Part shown: piece after piece, positions 1 through 7,812 of the stretch
Numbering within the stretch: the stretch's first letter is position 1
Layout of the letters: each line of letters opens with the position of its first letter
Translations under genes and position numbers: made by a program
Assembly: GCA_016791425.1 (NCBI GenBank)
Contig: JAEUMQ010000006.1
Coordinates: 1-39,740 of the forward strand
Origin: Hyphomonadaceae bacterium
GTDB lineage: Bacteria; Pseudomonadota; Alphaproteobacteria; Caulobacterales; Aquidulcibacteraceae
Length of the DNA: 39,740 nucleotides
Reading direction: 5' to 3'
The notes under the pieces: model-generated
Told to the model about the DNA's origin: nothing
The model's database searches: none
Seen by the model: the letters and a program-made list of their open reading frames with translations, nothing else

Positions 1-301
1 CGCTTACGCCCGAGCCCTCGAACCACACGAGCGGCTGGTCCATGCCGCCGCCGGGCACATAGCGGCGCAAGAGATTGCCCGAGCCGTCATATTCCGCGAC
101 GAGATTGTTTCCCTCGTAGAGGAACTGCGTCGTCGCGCCGCCGGAGGCGATCGTCTTCAGACGCCCCAGCGGATCATAGGTGAGCGTCGCGGAGACCGAG
201 CCCGACACAGCTGTCAGCCGGTTCTCCAGATCGTAGGCGAATGTACGCGAGCCGTCCGACGTCAGGTTCCCGCGCGAGTCGCAGCTAGAAATTCGTGTGT
301 G
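1..301 (-). pseudogene. RHS core fragment (second copy, runs off left edge)
   Basis: The minus strand reads as RHS/YD-repeat core: a RGNLTSDGSRTF stretch, a TLTYDPLGRL repeat, then [19 protein letters not shown] and GGGMDQPLVWFEGSG up to the window edge. RHS proteins are giant beta-cage polypeptides whose C-terminal tips are often toxins. The copy is closely similar to the core at about 1809-2065. It is cut short upstream: an in-frame TGA lies just beyond the last recognisable RHS residues, next to a 14-base direct repeat, and no start codon or earlier repeats follow. It sits directly downstream (in minus-strand sense) of the candidate immunity gene, the usual place for displaced orphan RHS tips. 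The tip itself lies outside the window. A truncated orphan module is more likely than a working gene. Confidence 0.75.
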
Positions 302-327
302 TCACTCTTCTATAAATTCGTGTGTGT
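289..327. repeat. Two 14-base direct repeats at the RHS fragment boundary
   Basis: AAATTCGTGTGTGT occurs at 289-302 and again at 314-327, 25 bases apart, exactly where similarity to the RHS core stops. It may mark a recombination scar. No integrase or transposase lies nearby. Confidence 0.7.
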
Positions 328-343
328 TGCTCTCTATGCCTAG

Positions 344-775
344 TCACTCTTTCTGCTTCTGTCGGTGCCCCCTCCACACCTGGAGGAACCATAGAACGTG
401 GAACGCAAACCCTAACATAAGAAAAGGCCAACTAAAGCCGATTGCGACCTCCATGCGGCCTGGGCCCAAAAGCAATATCAAAAGCCCGAACAATGCGACG
501 GTTGCAGCATACACAGCGAGACCAAGGGAAAATGCATGGCGTTGGATGAATGGAAAACGCGCCTCTGAGCTGGGGAAAGGCCAAGTCCGAAGGTGTTTCC
601 AATTCTCTGGGCGAAACAATGAGGCATAGGCCGCGCATATAAAGAAGAAGGCTCCTGCGACGAAGGCAAAAGTCCTCTCCGCGCGCCATTCATACGAGAT
701 GGCCAGCCAGGCGCAGGCAATGGCACCGATCAGAAATGCCAATCCCACTCCGACGCGAACGAAGAATCCCATCAT
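344..775 (-). CDS. Four-helix membrane protein, candidate immunity protein of the RHS tip
   Basis: This is a 143-residue polytopic membrane protein with hydrophobic segments at about 5-26, 35-54, 80-102 and 108-132 and a basic C-terminus. I do not recognise a family. The start is chosen at 775 because GGGAGGAA lies 8 bases upstream, inside the last codons of the RHS gene, whose TGA is only 4 bases before the ATG. The longer open frame upstream runs through the RHS tip and is unlikely to be used. Tight coupling behind an RHS C-terminus is the classic place for an immunity gene, and membrane immunity proteins with several helices are known for pore-forming bacteriocins. Its base composition looks AT-richer than the flanking core genes, which fits transfer. 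The immunity role is inference from position and topology only. Confidence 0.6.
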   Translation of the reverse strand: MMGFFVRVGVGLAFLIGAIACAWLAISYEWRAERTFAFVAGAFFFICAAYASLFRPENWKHLRTWPFPSSEARFPFIQRHAFSLGLAVYAATVALFGLLILLLGPGRMEVAIGFSWPFLMLGFAFHVLWFLQVWRGHRQKQKE

Positions 776-779
776 CAGA

Positions 780-2214
780 TCAGTTCCTCCCGCATGCTGG
801 CGCGCCCACGGCAACCCCTGATGCCTCGGCGGCAATATCGCCAAGCAACTGAGATGCGAGCGCCTCGGACGGCAGTGCAAACGGTGGGGCCATGACAGCA
901 ACCATCCCGCCCACAATTAGCGCCTGGGCGGCTCTAAAGTCGCCCATGCTTGCGAGGCCAACGTTGGACAGCGTGTTCACTCCACCCGAGATGTTAGCCA
1001 ATATCATCCCGCCGGCCGCAACCGGCCCCCCTACTTCTGGAGCTCCTGCCAATGAAATGCCTCCGCCCGCGAGAGCGACTCCAACGAAAGCCCAAGTGGC
1101 GGTCTCTGACTGATTGCGAACTTGATATAGGCTCTCAGCGACCGACCCAGTAGGGCATTGATATCCACGACCCGGTTGAACACGTATTCCAAGTTGTTGA
1201 AGTGGTGTTTTGCCTTTGGCTGCGCGCGCGTGCCGGCGTGCCTGCCCCACCACGTCCAGCCCGTCCACGCGGGTCCCACGGTCGTCGCCTCCGTCTCCAG
1301 CACCGTCGGCGCCATGCAGGTTGTCCCACCATTCCCAGTTGATCAGTCCCTGGCCACCGAAGAAATACAGGCCCGGACAGGTCTCGTACTGGTTGCTGCC
1401 GATGCCGGTTGCTCCGCCTCCAGAGTACTCGGTTCTCCAGCCAAAGCTAAATCCGCAGAGCCCGCTTGGATCGACCGCGTTCATCGGATCGTTGCCGACG
1501 TACGCATACATGTTCATGCCGTCGCCGTAGCCGATGGGATCGGTCTGCAGGAAGCGGCCGATGTTGGGATCGTAGACGCGCGCCTTGTAGTGATAGAGCT
1601 GCACTTCCGGCAGCGCGATCTGGCCGGTGTAGCGATAGCGCGAGCCAGACCATGCGCCGCCGCCGGGCTCGCCGAACGGACCGTACGTGTACGGAGTAGC
1701 GGCGCCGGCATTGTCCGTGGTTGCGATGATCGAGCCGCGCTCGTCGGCGTGTAGCCAGCGCATCGCGGAGGCGCCGACGCCGGAGCCCCGTCTTTTGTTT
1801 CTTTGGCCAGACGAGCGGCTCGTCCATCCCGCCGCCCGGCACATAGCGGCGCAGCAGATTGCCCGAGCCGTCATATTCCGCGACGAGATTGTTTCCCTCA
1901 TAGAGAAATTGCGTCGTCGCGCCGCCGGACGCGATCGTCTTCAGGCGCCCGAGCGGATCATAGGTGAGCGTCGCGGAGACCGAACCCGACACGCTCGTCA
2001 GCCGGTTCTCCAGATCGTACGTGAACGTGCGCGAGCCGTCCGAGGTGAGATTTCCGCGCGCATCATAGGTGTAGGTCGCTCCGGCGACGGCGGTGTAGCG
2101 GTTGAGGCCGTCCTTGGTGTAGTTCGCGGCGAAGCTCGACGCTGGCGTGAATGCGTAGGAGGAGCCGCCGGACGTGACCCGCTGCCGGATGGCCTGGTGG
2201 GCGAGACAATCCAT
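780..2214 (-). pseudogene. RHS repeat protein remnant with variable C-terminal tip, frameshifted
   Basis: The minus strand encodes RHS/YD repeats (ATYTYDARGNL, RTFTYDLENRL, LTYDPLGRL), then the conserved RHS-core end with [22 protein letters not shown] and NAVDPSGL. After DPSGL comes a non-conserved tip of about 230 residues, with a Gly-rich part and then a strongly hydrophobic Gly/Ala region. Two defects are visible. The 5' part is missing: full RHS proteins are far longer, and the frame opens only near 2316. There is also a frameshift near 1785-1803, where the WFEGSG reading of the sister copy is replaced by WPKKQKTG followed by nonsense. The tip frame continues intact to a TGA at 780 and overlaps the ribosome binding site of the next gene. 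The tip could still act as a donor module for recombination with a full-length RHS gene elsewhere. Confidence 0.75.
1809..2065 (-). repeat. Duplicated RHS core segment (pair with about 25-283)
   Basis: Bases 1809-2065 and about 25-283 align over some 260 bases in the same orientation with scattered, mostly synonymous differences. Both encode the same YD-repeat to GGGMD(E/Q)PLVW segment. Paired core homology like this is what allows RHS tips to be exchanged by recombination. Confidence 0.75.
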
Positions 2215-2344
2215 CGGGGCGGTGCGCAGGCGAAGGGGGGCGAACGCCCGGCCGGCCTCGGGCGTCGCTCCCGCGGCTGGGGTCGGCGGTGGCGGGGGAT
2301 CGCCCGTCCGGTATGCTCATTGATTAATTGCGACGAAGCGGCGC

Positions 2345-2374
2345 GCGCGCGCGACGAAGCGCGGTTCGTCGCGC
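2345..2374. promoter_or_regulatory. 12-bp perfect hairpin upstream of the histidine kinase gene
   Basis: Bases 2345-2356 and 2363-2374 form a perfect 12-bp stem (core GCGACGAA/TTCGTCGC) with a 6-base loop, 53 bases before the kinase start. No T-run follows, so it is not a standard terminator. It may be a leader structure, a protein-binding inverted repeat, or a small repeated element, since GCGACGAAGCG also occurs just upstream at about 2330. Confidence 0.4.
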
Positions 2375-2427
2375 GCCGATCCCGGTAAGTTCCGGGGGCA
2401 ACGTCGCGCGGACGGGTCAGGAGCACC

Positions 2428-3564
2428 ATGGAGCGCCCGGAGGGCATGACAGGCGGGGTGGCGGCCCCAGGCATGCTGAGCCTTACGCACTGGGGCGCCC
2501 ATCTGGCGTTCTGGGCCTTCTACATGGCGTTCCGTACAGCGGCGGCCCAGGCCATGAACATGGCGCCGAGCGAGGAATGGGCGAACTTTCCCTTTCTTGC
2601 GAACCGGTCGGTCGTGGTCGCGGGCTATTTCGTGACGACGGCGCTGCTGCTCGGGGTCTTCCTGCAGCGCAGATTCACGATCCCGGTGAACCTCCGCTAC
2701 GGCATCCTCTTCGCGGGCGCGATCGGGCTCATGCCGGTGATGCAAGTGGTGGAGGAGAACACGGCCCGGCTCTTCGGGTACGGCGTCGACAGCGAAGAGA
2801 AGGCGCAATTCCTCACCTACGCCTTCATGTACGGCTGGGCGCTGCTCCTGTGGGCCGCGTCGCAGGCGATCATAGATTATCACCGGCGGGTGGTGGAGCA
2901 GGCGCGCGCGATCAACCGGGCGCAATCGCTGGCGTACGATGCGCAGCTGCGGATGCTGCACTACCAGTTCAATCCGCATTTCCTGTTCAACACATTGAAC
3001 GCCATCTCGAGCCTGGTGCTCGACCGGCGCACGGACCAGGCCGAGCGCATCCTGCTGCAGCTCTCCGGGTTCCTGCGCTATTCGCTCGACCGGCGGCCGA
3101 ACGAGCTTGCCACGCTCTCAGAGGAAGTCGAGGCGCAGCGCAAATATCTCGAGATCGAGCAGGCGCGGTTCGGAGAGAAGATGAAGGTGTCGTTCGACAT
3201 CGCGCCGGACGCGGCGCGGGCGCGGCTGCCGTCGCTCATCCTGCAGCCGCTGCTGGAGAACGCGATCAAGTACGCGATCACGCCGTCGGCGAAGGGCGGG
3301 CGCATCGAGGTGCGCGCGTGGCGCGACGGGGATCTGTTGCGCGTGCGCGTGGCCGACGATGGGCCAGGGCTTGGGCCGCAGAAGCCGGGTGCGCGGCGCG
3401 GACTTGGGCTGGCGAACGCGCGCGAGCGGCTGTCGCTCATCTATGGCGAGCGGGCGGGGCTGGTGGCGCAGAGCCGTCCAGAGGGCGGATACGCGGCGGA
3501 GATCTGGGCGCCGTTCGAAGAGGAGGATGTCAGTGAGCCAATTGTTGCGCGTGCTTCTCGCTGA
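2428..3564 (+). CDS. LytS/YehU-type membrane sensor histidine kinase
   Basis: A 378-residue sensor kinase of the LytS/YehU/AlgZ group (His_kinase plus HATPase_c), which phosphorylates LytTR response regulators. Hydrophobic segments at about 21-40, 61-80, 90-106 and 130-150 give a four-helix membrane sensor without a large periplasmic domain. The H-box QFNPHFLFN carries the likely phospho-His 184. The N-box LLENAIKYA is at 275-283, the DDGPGLG loop at 310-316 and GLGLAN at 325-330, so the catalytic parts are complete. AGGAG at 2419-2423 supports the start. The 3' end overlaps the response regulator gene by 32 bases, so the pair is co-translated. The input signal cannot be deduced. Confidence 0.93.
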   Translation: MERPEGMTGGVAAPGMLSLTHWGAHLAFWAFYMAFRTAAAQAMNMAPSEEWANFPFLANRSVVVAGYFVTTALLLGVFLQRRFTIPVNLRYGILFAGAIGLMPVMQVVEENTARLFGYGVDSEEKAQFLTYAFMYGWALLLWAASQAIIDYHRRVVEQARAINRAQSLAYDAQLRMLHYQFNPHFLFNTLNAISSLVLDRRTDQAERILLQLSGFLRYSLDRRPNELATLSEEVEAQRKYLEIEQARFGEKMKVSFDIAPDAARARLPSLILQPLLENAIKYAITPSAKGGRIEVRAWRDGDLLRVRVADDGPGLGPQKPGARRGLGLANARERLSLIYGERAGLVAQSRPEGGYAAEIWAPFEEEDVSEPIVARASR

Positions 3565-4330
3565 CGACGAGCCGCTCGCGCTCAGGCGTCTCAAGCTTGC
3601 CTTGCAGGCGATGCCGGACGTGGAGGTGGTCGGCGCCGTCGCGGACGGGGCGCAGGCGGTGAGCGCGATCCGCGAGCATCGGCCGGACGCGGTGCTGCTC
3701 GACATCAAGATGCCGATCGCCGACGGCTTCGAGGTCGTGGACGCGATCGAGGAGACGGACGAGCCGCCGGTCGTGATCTTCATCACGGCCTATGACAGCT
3801 TCGCGCTGCGCGCGTTCGAGACGCCGGCGGTGGATTATCTCTTGAAGCCGGTGGAGTTCGACCGGCTGTCGGCGGCGCTCAACCGGGCGCGGGAGCGGCG
3901 CGCGGCGCTCGATGCGGGCAGGCGCGCGCAGGAGCTGGCGGCGGTGCTCGAAGCGCTGCGGAGCGAATCCCATACGCGCGAGGGGCAGACCTACGAGCGC
4001 GAGTTCTGGATCCGCGAGCGGGGGCGGTTCTTCCGTGTACCGATCACCGCGATCGAGCGGATCGAGGCGGAGCGCGATTATGTGCGGCTCTATTGGGAAG
4101 GGCGGACGCTGCTCTATCGGGAGACGATGAACAATCTGGAGGAGCGGCTCGATCCGAACGTGATGCTGCGGGTGCATCGCTCGGCGTTCGTGAACTGGGA
4201 GCGCCTCAAGAGCGTGCGGCGCGACCTCGGGGGGCGGATGTACGCGGTGCTGGACAGCGGCGCTGAGGTGCCGGTGAGCCGGGCCTACGTGTCGAAGGTG
4301 CTCTCCGAGCTCAAGGTCAGGCCGATCTAA
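3533..4330 (+). CDS. LytTR-family response regulator
   Basis: A 265-residue regulator with a receiver domain (about 5-120) and a C-terminal LytTR DNA-binding domain (about 160-260), the LytR/AlgR layout. Receiver residues are intact: acidic pair D11/D12, phospho-acceptor D57 in LLDIKMP, T86 in FITAYDS and K105 in LLKPVEF. The DNA-binding part shows ERIEAERDYVRLY and MLRVHRSAFVN, typical of LytTR. The GTG at 3533 is preferred because AGGAGG at 3521-3526 lies 6 bases upstream; the in-frame ATG at 3527 abuts that Shine-Dalgarno sequence. The gene overlaps the kinase gene and is surely its partner. Targets are unknown; the DoxX-like gene downstream may be only a neighbour. Confidence 0.92.
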   Translation: MSQLLRVLLADDEPLALRRLKLALQAMPDVEVVGAVADGAQAVSAIREHRPDAVLLDIKMPIADGFEVVDAIEETDEPPVVIFITAYDSFALRAFETPAVDYLLKPVEFDRLSAALNRARERRAALDAGRRAQELAAVLEALRSESHTREGQTYEREFWIRERGRFFRVPITAIERIEAERDYVRLYWEGRTLLYRETMNNLEERLDPNVMLRVHRSAFVNWERLKSVRRDLGGRMYAVLDSGAEVPVSRAYVSKVLSELKVRPI

Positions 4331-4346
4331 GGGCCGACCTTCCAGG

Positions 4347-4366
4347 ACGGCGGCCCGACGCCGTTT
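4347..4366 (+). terminator. Possible terminator after the two-component operon
   Basis: ACGGCG (4347-4352) pairs with CGCCGT (4359-4364) around a 6-base loop and is followed by only a short T-run. An overlapping alternative stem GGGCCG/CGGCCC (4331-4336, 4351-4356) also exists. A weak Rho-independent terminator or attenuator is possible. Confidence 0.35.
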
Positions 4367-4485
4367 CCGCTGGCCCAGCGCGCCCTTTTGAGATAGTTGT
4401 GATGTCAATCAAATCGGCTGCGGCGCCCGCGCAAGCGGGCGGCTCGATAGAGCGCGGCGAAAGACGGCGCGGGGAGGATGGGGAG

Positions 4486-5097
4486 ATGCTGGACAAGATG
4501 GTCCTGGGCTCGCGGCTGCTGCTGGGAGCGATCTACCTGCTGAGCGGGCTCACCTATTTCTTCGGGTTCATGCCGATGCTGCCGCATGTGGGCATGCCGG
4601 CGGACCTGCACATCAAGCACGCGGTCGTGGTCGAGATGATCAAGACCGGCTGGATGTTCCAATCGGCGAAGATCATCGAAATCCTGTTCGGGCTGTCGAT
4701 GCTCTCGAACCGCGCCGTGCCGCTGATGTTGGCGGCGGCTCTGCCCGTGACGTTCATCACGTTCATGCTCGACGCGCTCATCCTCGACGACATCTGGCGC
4801 TGGCTGCATGGGGCGGCGACGACGCAGCAGCTCTTCGCGGCGATCGAGGACATGGTGGTGGGAGGGCTTTGCGGGCTCATGCCGCATCTGTGGCTGATGT
4901 GGTGCTTCAGCGCCTATTACCGGCCGGCGCTGGTGTGGAAAGCGACGCCGGGGACCGCTCTCAGCGCGGCCAATACCGGATCGCTCGTGCCGCAAAGCGG
5001 CTGGCTGCGCGGCGTCTTCTTCGCGTGGGGCTGGGCGGCGATCGCGCTGCAGGTGATGAATTTCTACCTCTTCACGGGGCTTATCCGGTTCGGGTAG
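4486..5097 (+). CDS. DoxX-like integral membrane protein
   Basis: About 203 residues with four or five hydrophobic segments; the first begins at once (LGSRLLLGAIYLLSGLTYFF), and the layout and length resemble the DoxX/DoxD-like membrane family. Members are small polytopic proteins, some linked to redox or thiol metabolism, but most have no defined role. The frame is open back to an ATG at 4399. I prefer 4486 because GGGGAGG at 4471-4477 is 8 bases upstream and the extra N-terminus is charged and low-complexity. The gene stands in the same direction as the LytTR pair, with a possible terminator between, so a shared transcript is uncertain. Family assignment is moderate. Confidence 0.6.
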   Translation: MLDKMVLGSRLLLGAIYLLSGLTYFFGFMPMLPHVGMPADLHIKHAVVVEMIKTGWMFQSAKIIEILFGLSMLSNRAVPLMLAAALPVTFITFMLDALILDDIWRWLHGAATTQQLFAAIEDMVVGGLCGLMPHLWLMWCFSAYYRPALVWKATPGTALSAANTGSLVPQSGWLRGVFFAWGWAAIALQVMNFYLFTGLIRFG

Positions 5098-5163
5098 CCG
5101 CGGTCGCGGCGGCGACAGAACAGGCCTTGAGGCGAGGACGGCAATCATCGCATCGTCGGCGCC

Positions 5164-5790
5164 ATGAACGCTGCGCTTCCTGCGATTCCGCCGGTGCTGG
5201 ATTATCTCAGCGTCGCAGTGTTCGCGCTGACCGGCGCGCTCGCGGCGGCGCGCGACCGGCACGACATCGTGACGTTCTGGTTCTTCGCGGTGGTGACGGG
5301 CATCGGGGGCGGAACGCTGCGCGATCTCCTGATCGGGGCGCCGGTGTTCTGGATCGGGGACCCGACCTATCTCGGCATCGGGCTCCTTGCCGCGATCGCG
5401 GTGTGGTTCACGGCGGAACATCTGGAGCGGCAGGCGGCGCTCAATTGGCTCGATGCGGCGGGGCTGGCGGCTTACGCCGTGATCGGCGCGGGCAAGGCGC
5501 TCGCTTTCGGCGTGGACCCGATCGTGGCGGTCGCGATGGGCGTCATCACGGGCTGCTTCGGGGGCGTCTTGCGCGACGTGCTGGCCGGGCGGGCGTCCAT
5601 CCTGCTCAAGCGCGAGATCTATGTGTCGGCCGCGCTTCTGGCGGCGCTGGCGTTCGTGGGGCTCCTCGCGGCGGGCGCCGCGCCGGTATGGGCGGGCGCG
5701 AGCGGCGCGGTCGCGGGGTTTGCGCTGCGAGCCGCCGCGATGGTCTGGAAGCTGGCGCTGCCCGGGTTCAAGGCGAAGGAAGAGGGGTAA
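5164..5790 (+). CDS. Trimeric intracellular cation (TRIC) channel family protein, YicG/UPF0126-like
   Basis: A 208-residue membrane protein made of two similar halves, as in the bacterial YicG/UPF0126 family related to TRIC cation channels. The paired signature loops are visible: GIGGGTLRDLL in the first half (about 47-57) and GCFGGVLRDVL in the second (about 127-137). Six to seven hydrophobic helices cover almost the whole chain. The ATG at 5164 gives the full family length; no strong ribosome binding site is seen. It is convergent with the methyltransferase gene that ends 10 bases beyond its stop. Substrate in bacteria is not settled for the family. Confidence 0.85.
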   Translation: MNAALPAIPPVLDYLSVAVFALTGALAAARDRHDIVTFWFFAVVTGIGGGTLRDLLIGAPVFWIGDPTYLGIGLLAAIAVWFTAEHLERQAALNWLDAAGLAAYAVIGAGKALAFGVDPIVAVAMGVITGCFGGVLRDVLAGRASILLKREIYVSAALLAALAFVGLLAAGAAPVWAGASGAVAGFALRAAAMVWKLALPGFKAKEEG

Positions 5791-5800
5791 GGACGCGCGC

Positions 5801-6691
5801 CTAGCCGCGCCAGCGGGCGAAGATGGCGGTGGGGAGAAGGCGGGGATCGTCCGCATGCGGAAGAGCCATCTCGCCGACCTGCCAGTCGCCGGACTGCTGA
5901 AGAGCCGCACGCGCCACTTCGGAGAGCGCGAGCGCCGAGAGGCGAACTGCGTAGACCGTGACAATGAAGAAGCGCCGGCCGGCGTTGTCGGTCAGAAGCG
6001 CGGCGCAATCCTCCAGCAGCGCCGCGAGGTGCTCTTCGAGCTTCCAGACTTCGTTCTTGGGGCCGCGCCCGAATTTCGGCGGATCGAGGATGATCCCGTC
6101 ATAGCGGCGGCCGCGGCGCGCTTCGCGGCGGACGAAGGCGTGGGCGTCATCGACGATCCAGCGGATGGAAGCATCGTCGAGGTTCGCCGCGGCCTGGTTC
6201 TCGCGGGCATAGGCGATGGCGCGCTTGGAGGCGTCCACATGAGTGACCTTCGCGCCGGCGCGGGCGCAGGCGAGCGAGGCGAGGCCGGTATAGCCGAAGA
6301 GGTTCAGGACCTCGGCGCCCGGCTGCAGCGTCTCGGCGGCGAAACGCCAGTGTACGGAATGTTCGGGGAAGAAGCCGAGGTGGCGGAAGGGCGTGGCGCG
6401 GGCGAGGAAGCGCAGGGGCTTGGCGTCATTGGGCCATTCCAGCGGCCATGTCTCGGGAAGCTCTTTGTTGAAACGCCAGCGGCCGGCGTCGGGATCGTCG
6501 GCGGCGCTCGGAGTGAAGACGGCGTCGGCGCGGCTCCAATGCGCTTCAGGCAGGCGCGGGCGCCAGAGGGCCTGCGGCTCAGGGCGGACAAAGGTGTAGG
6601 GGCCGGCGCGCTCCAGCTTCATGCCGGCGCCGCTATCGAGCACGGCGTAATCGGTCCAGTCGTCGGCGAGGAGGGTTGCGAGCTCAGGCAT
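5801..6691 (-). CDS. Class I SAM-dependent methyltransferase (RlmI/RlmK-like)
   Basis: A 296-residue protein of the group related to 23S rRNA m5C methyltransferase RlmI. The N-terminal part (WTDYAVLDSGAGMKLERAG, about 12-30) is followed by the Rossmann fold: motif I VLNLFGYTGLASLACARAG, an acidic HVDASK after strand 2, IRWIVDDAHAFVRRE, and the catalytic-type IILDPPKFGRGP. The start at 6691 is chosen because it overlaps the TGA of the upstream trmH-type gene by 8 bases (coupling). An earlier ATG at 6730 would add 13 residues read inside that gene. The target is probably RNA, but the specific base cannot be read from sequence. Confidence 0.85.
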   Translation of the reverse strand: MPELATLLADDWTDYAVLDSGAGMKLERAGPYTFVRPEPQALWRPRLPEAHWSRADAVFTPSAADDPDAGRWRFNKELPETWPLEWPNDAKPLRFLARATPFRHLGFFPEHSVHWRFAAETLQPGAEVLNLFGYTGLASLACARAGAKVTHVDASKRAIAYARENQAAANLDDASIRWIVDDAHAFVRREARRGRRYDGIILDPPKFGRGPKNEVWKLEEHLAALLEDCAALLTDNAGRRFFIVTVYAVRLSALALSEVARAALQQSGDWQVGEMALPHADDPRLLPTAIFARWRG

Positions 6692-7493
6692 GGTTGGGTT
6701 TGGCAAAGCCGCGCCTCCGCCAGACGTCATAGAGCATCACCGAGGTGGAGACGGCGAGATTGAGGGAATCGGCGCGGCCGCGCATCGGGATGCGTACGAG
6801 ATGATCGCACGCCGCCTCGATGTCGGGCGGGAGGCCCGATTGCTCATTGCCCATGAGCAGGATCACGCGGCCGGAGACATCGGGTTCGTCGTGGCGCTGC
6901 GCGGCGCGCAGGGATGTGCCGATGACGGAGCAACCGGCGCGCTTGCGCCAGGCGTCCAGGGCCTGGAATTGCGTCTGCACGAGGGGGATCGCGAAGATCG
7001 AGCCCATGCTGGCGCGGACGGCCTCCACCGAGAAAGGATCGCAGCATTCGCCGGTGAGCACGACGCCCGATGCGCCGACCGCATCGCAGGTGCGGAGGAT
7101 CGTGCCGAGATTGCCGGGGTCGCGGACTTCGTGGAGCGCGACGAGGAGATCGCCGGTCAGCTCCGTCAGCTCGGCGAGGCGCGGGCGGTAGGCGCCGATG
7201 ACGCTCTGGGCGTTGTCGCGGCGGGTGATCTGCTCGAGCAGGCGCGGGCTCAGGATCAAAACGCGGGTTCCGGCGTTTTCGGCGGCGCGGACGAAGTCGC
7301 GGACGGAGGGGCGGCCCAGGGCGGCCTCGGAGACGGCCGCCAGCTGCGGCCAGCGGCCGAGCTCGGCGGCCTCGCGCATCAGCCGCTCGCCCTCGGCGAG
7401 CAAAAGGCCCGCCTCCTTGCGGCCTTTCTTCGTGGCGAGCGAGCGCAGCGTCTTCACGGCGGCATTGGCGGCGCTGGTGATGGTTTCGGGCAT
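6684..7493 (-). CDS. TrmH/SpoU-family RNA methyltransferase
   Basis: A 269-residue SPOUT-class 2'-O-methyltransferase. The N-terminal substrate-binding part resembles SpoU_sub_bind (KKGRKEAGLLLAEGERL, then LILSPRLLEQIT). The catalytic domain has the three SpoU motifs: motif 1 DPGNLGTILRTCDAVGA, motif 2 LMGNEQSGLP and motif 3 IPMRGRADSLNLAVSTSVML. The last two build the deep trefoil knot that binds SAM. The arginine in motif 1 is the usual catalytic residue. The gene is first in a two-gene minus-strand unit with the RlmI-like methyltransferase. Whether it acts on rRNA or tRNA is not decided by sequence. Confidence 0.88.
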   Translation of the reverse strand: MPETITSAANAAVKTLRSLATKKGRKEAGLLLAEGERLMREAAELGRWPQLAAVSEAALGRPSVRDFVRAAENAGTRVLILSPRLLEQITRRDNAQSVIGAYRPRLAELTELTGDLLVALHEVRDPGNLGTILRTCDAVGASGVVLTGECCDPFSVEAVRASMGSIFAIPLVQTQFQALDAWRKRAGCSVIGTSLRAAQRHDEPDVSGRVILLMGNEQSGLPPDIEAACDHLVRIPMRGRADSLNLAVSTSVMLYDVWRRRGFAKPNHA

Positions 7494-7629
7494 GGTTTGG
7501 GGGCTTGGCGACCGACCTTAGCTGCGGCCGGATTTCCTGTTTTTGGGTTTTCCTGTTCCAGGGAAAAAGGATGAACGATAAGAGGAGCTTGCAATCAAGC
7601 GCCGCATCGGCGGCGCGGGAAGACGGCTC

Positions 7630-7812
7630 ATGCTCGCTCTGTTCGGTTCGGAATTCGTCCTCATCCTGGCGGCGGCGCTCATCGGGTTCGCGCTGGGCTG
7701 GCGCGTCAGGGCGGCCTCGCACGCCATCGTCCAGCGCAACATGGAGCGCGACGTGGAGGATCTGCGGCGGCGGCTCGGGGAAGCGGCCGTCCGGCGCGCC
7801 GGGGGAACATGA
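7630..7812 (+). CDS. Small membrane-anchored protein
   Basis: 60 residues: one N-terminal transmembrane helix (about 6-25) followed by a charged, probably helical tail (NMERDVEDLRRRLGEA). GGGAAG lies 7 bases upstream. Its TGA overlaps the ATG of the OmpA-family gene (ATGA at 7809-7812), which supports it being real and co-translated. I recognise no family. It may be an assembly partner of the next two proteins, which are also N-terminally anchored. Confidence 0.6.
   Translation: MLALFGSEFVLILAAALIGFALGWRVRAASHAIVQRNMERDVEDLRRRLGEAAVRRAGGT

Noticed and set aside
4424-4441. GC hairpin CGCCCGC-GCAA-GCGGGCG before the DoxX-like gene considered as a terminator
   Set aside because: No T-run follows, and it sits within the leader of the next gene; too common in this GC-rich DNA to interpret.
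4405-5964. A 519-codon minus-strand frame across the DoxX-like and TRIC genes
   Set aside because: Composition is Arg/Glu/Pro-rich low complexity and spans two real membrane protein genes on the other strand.
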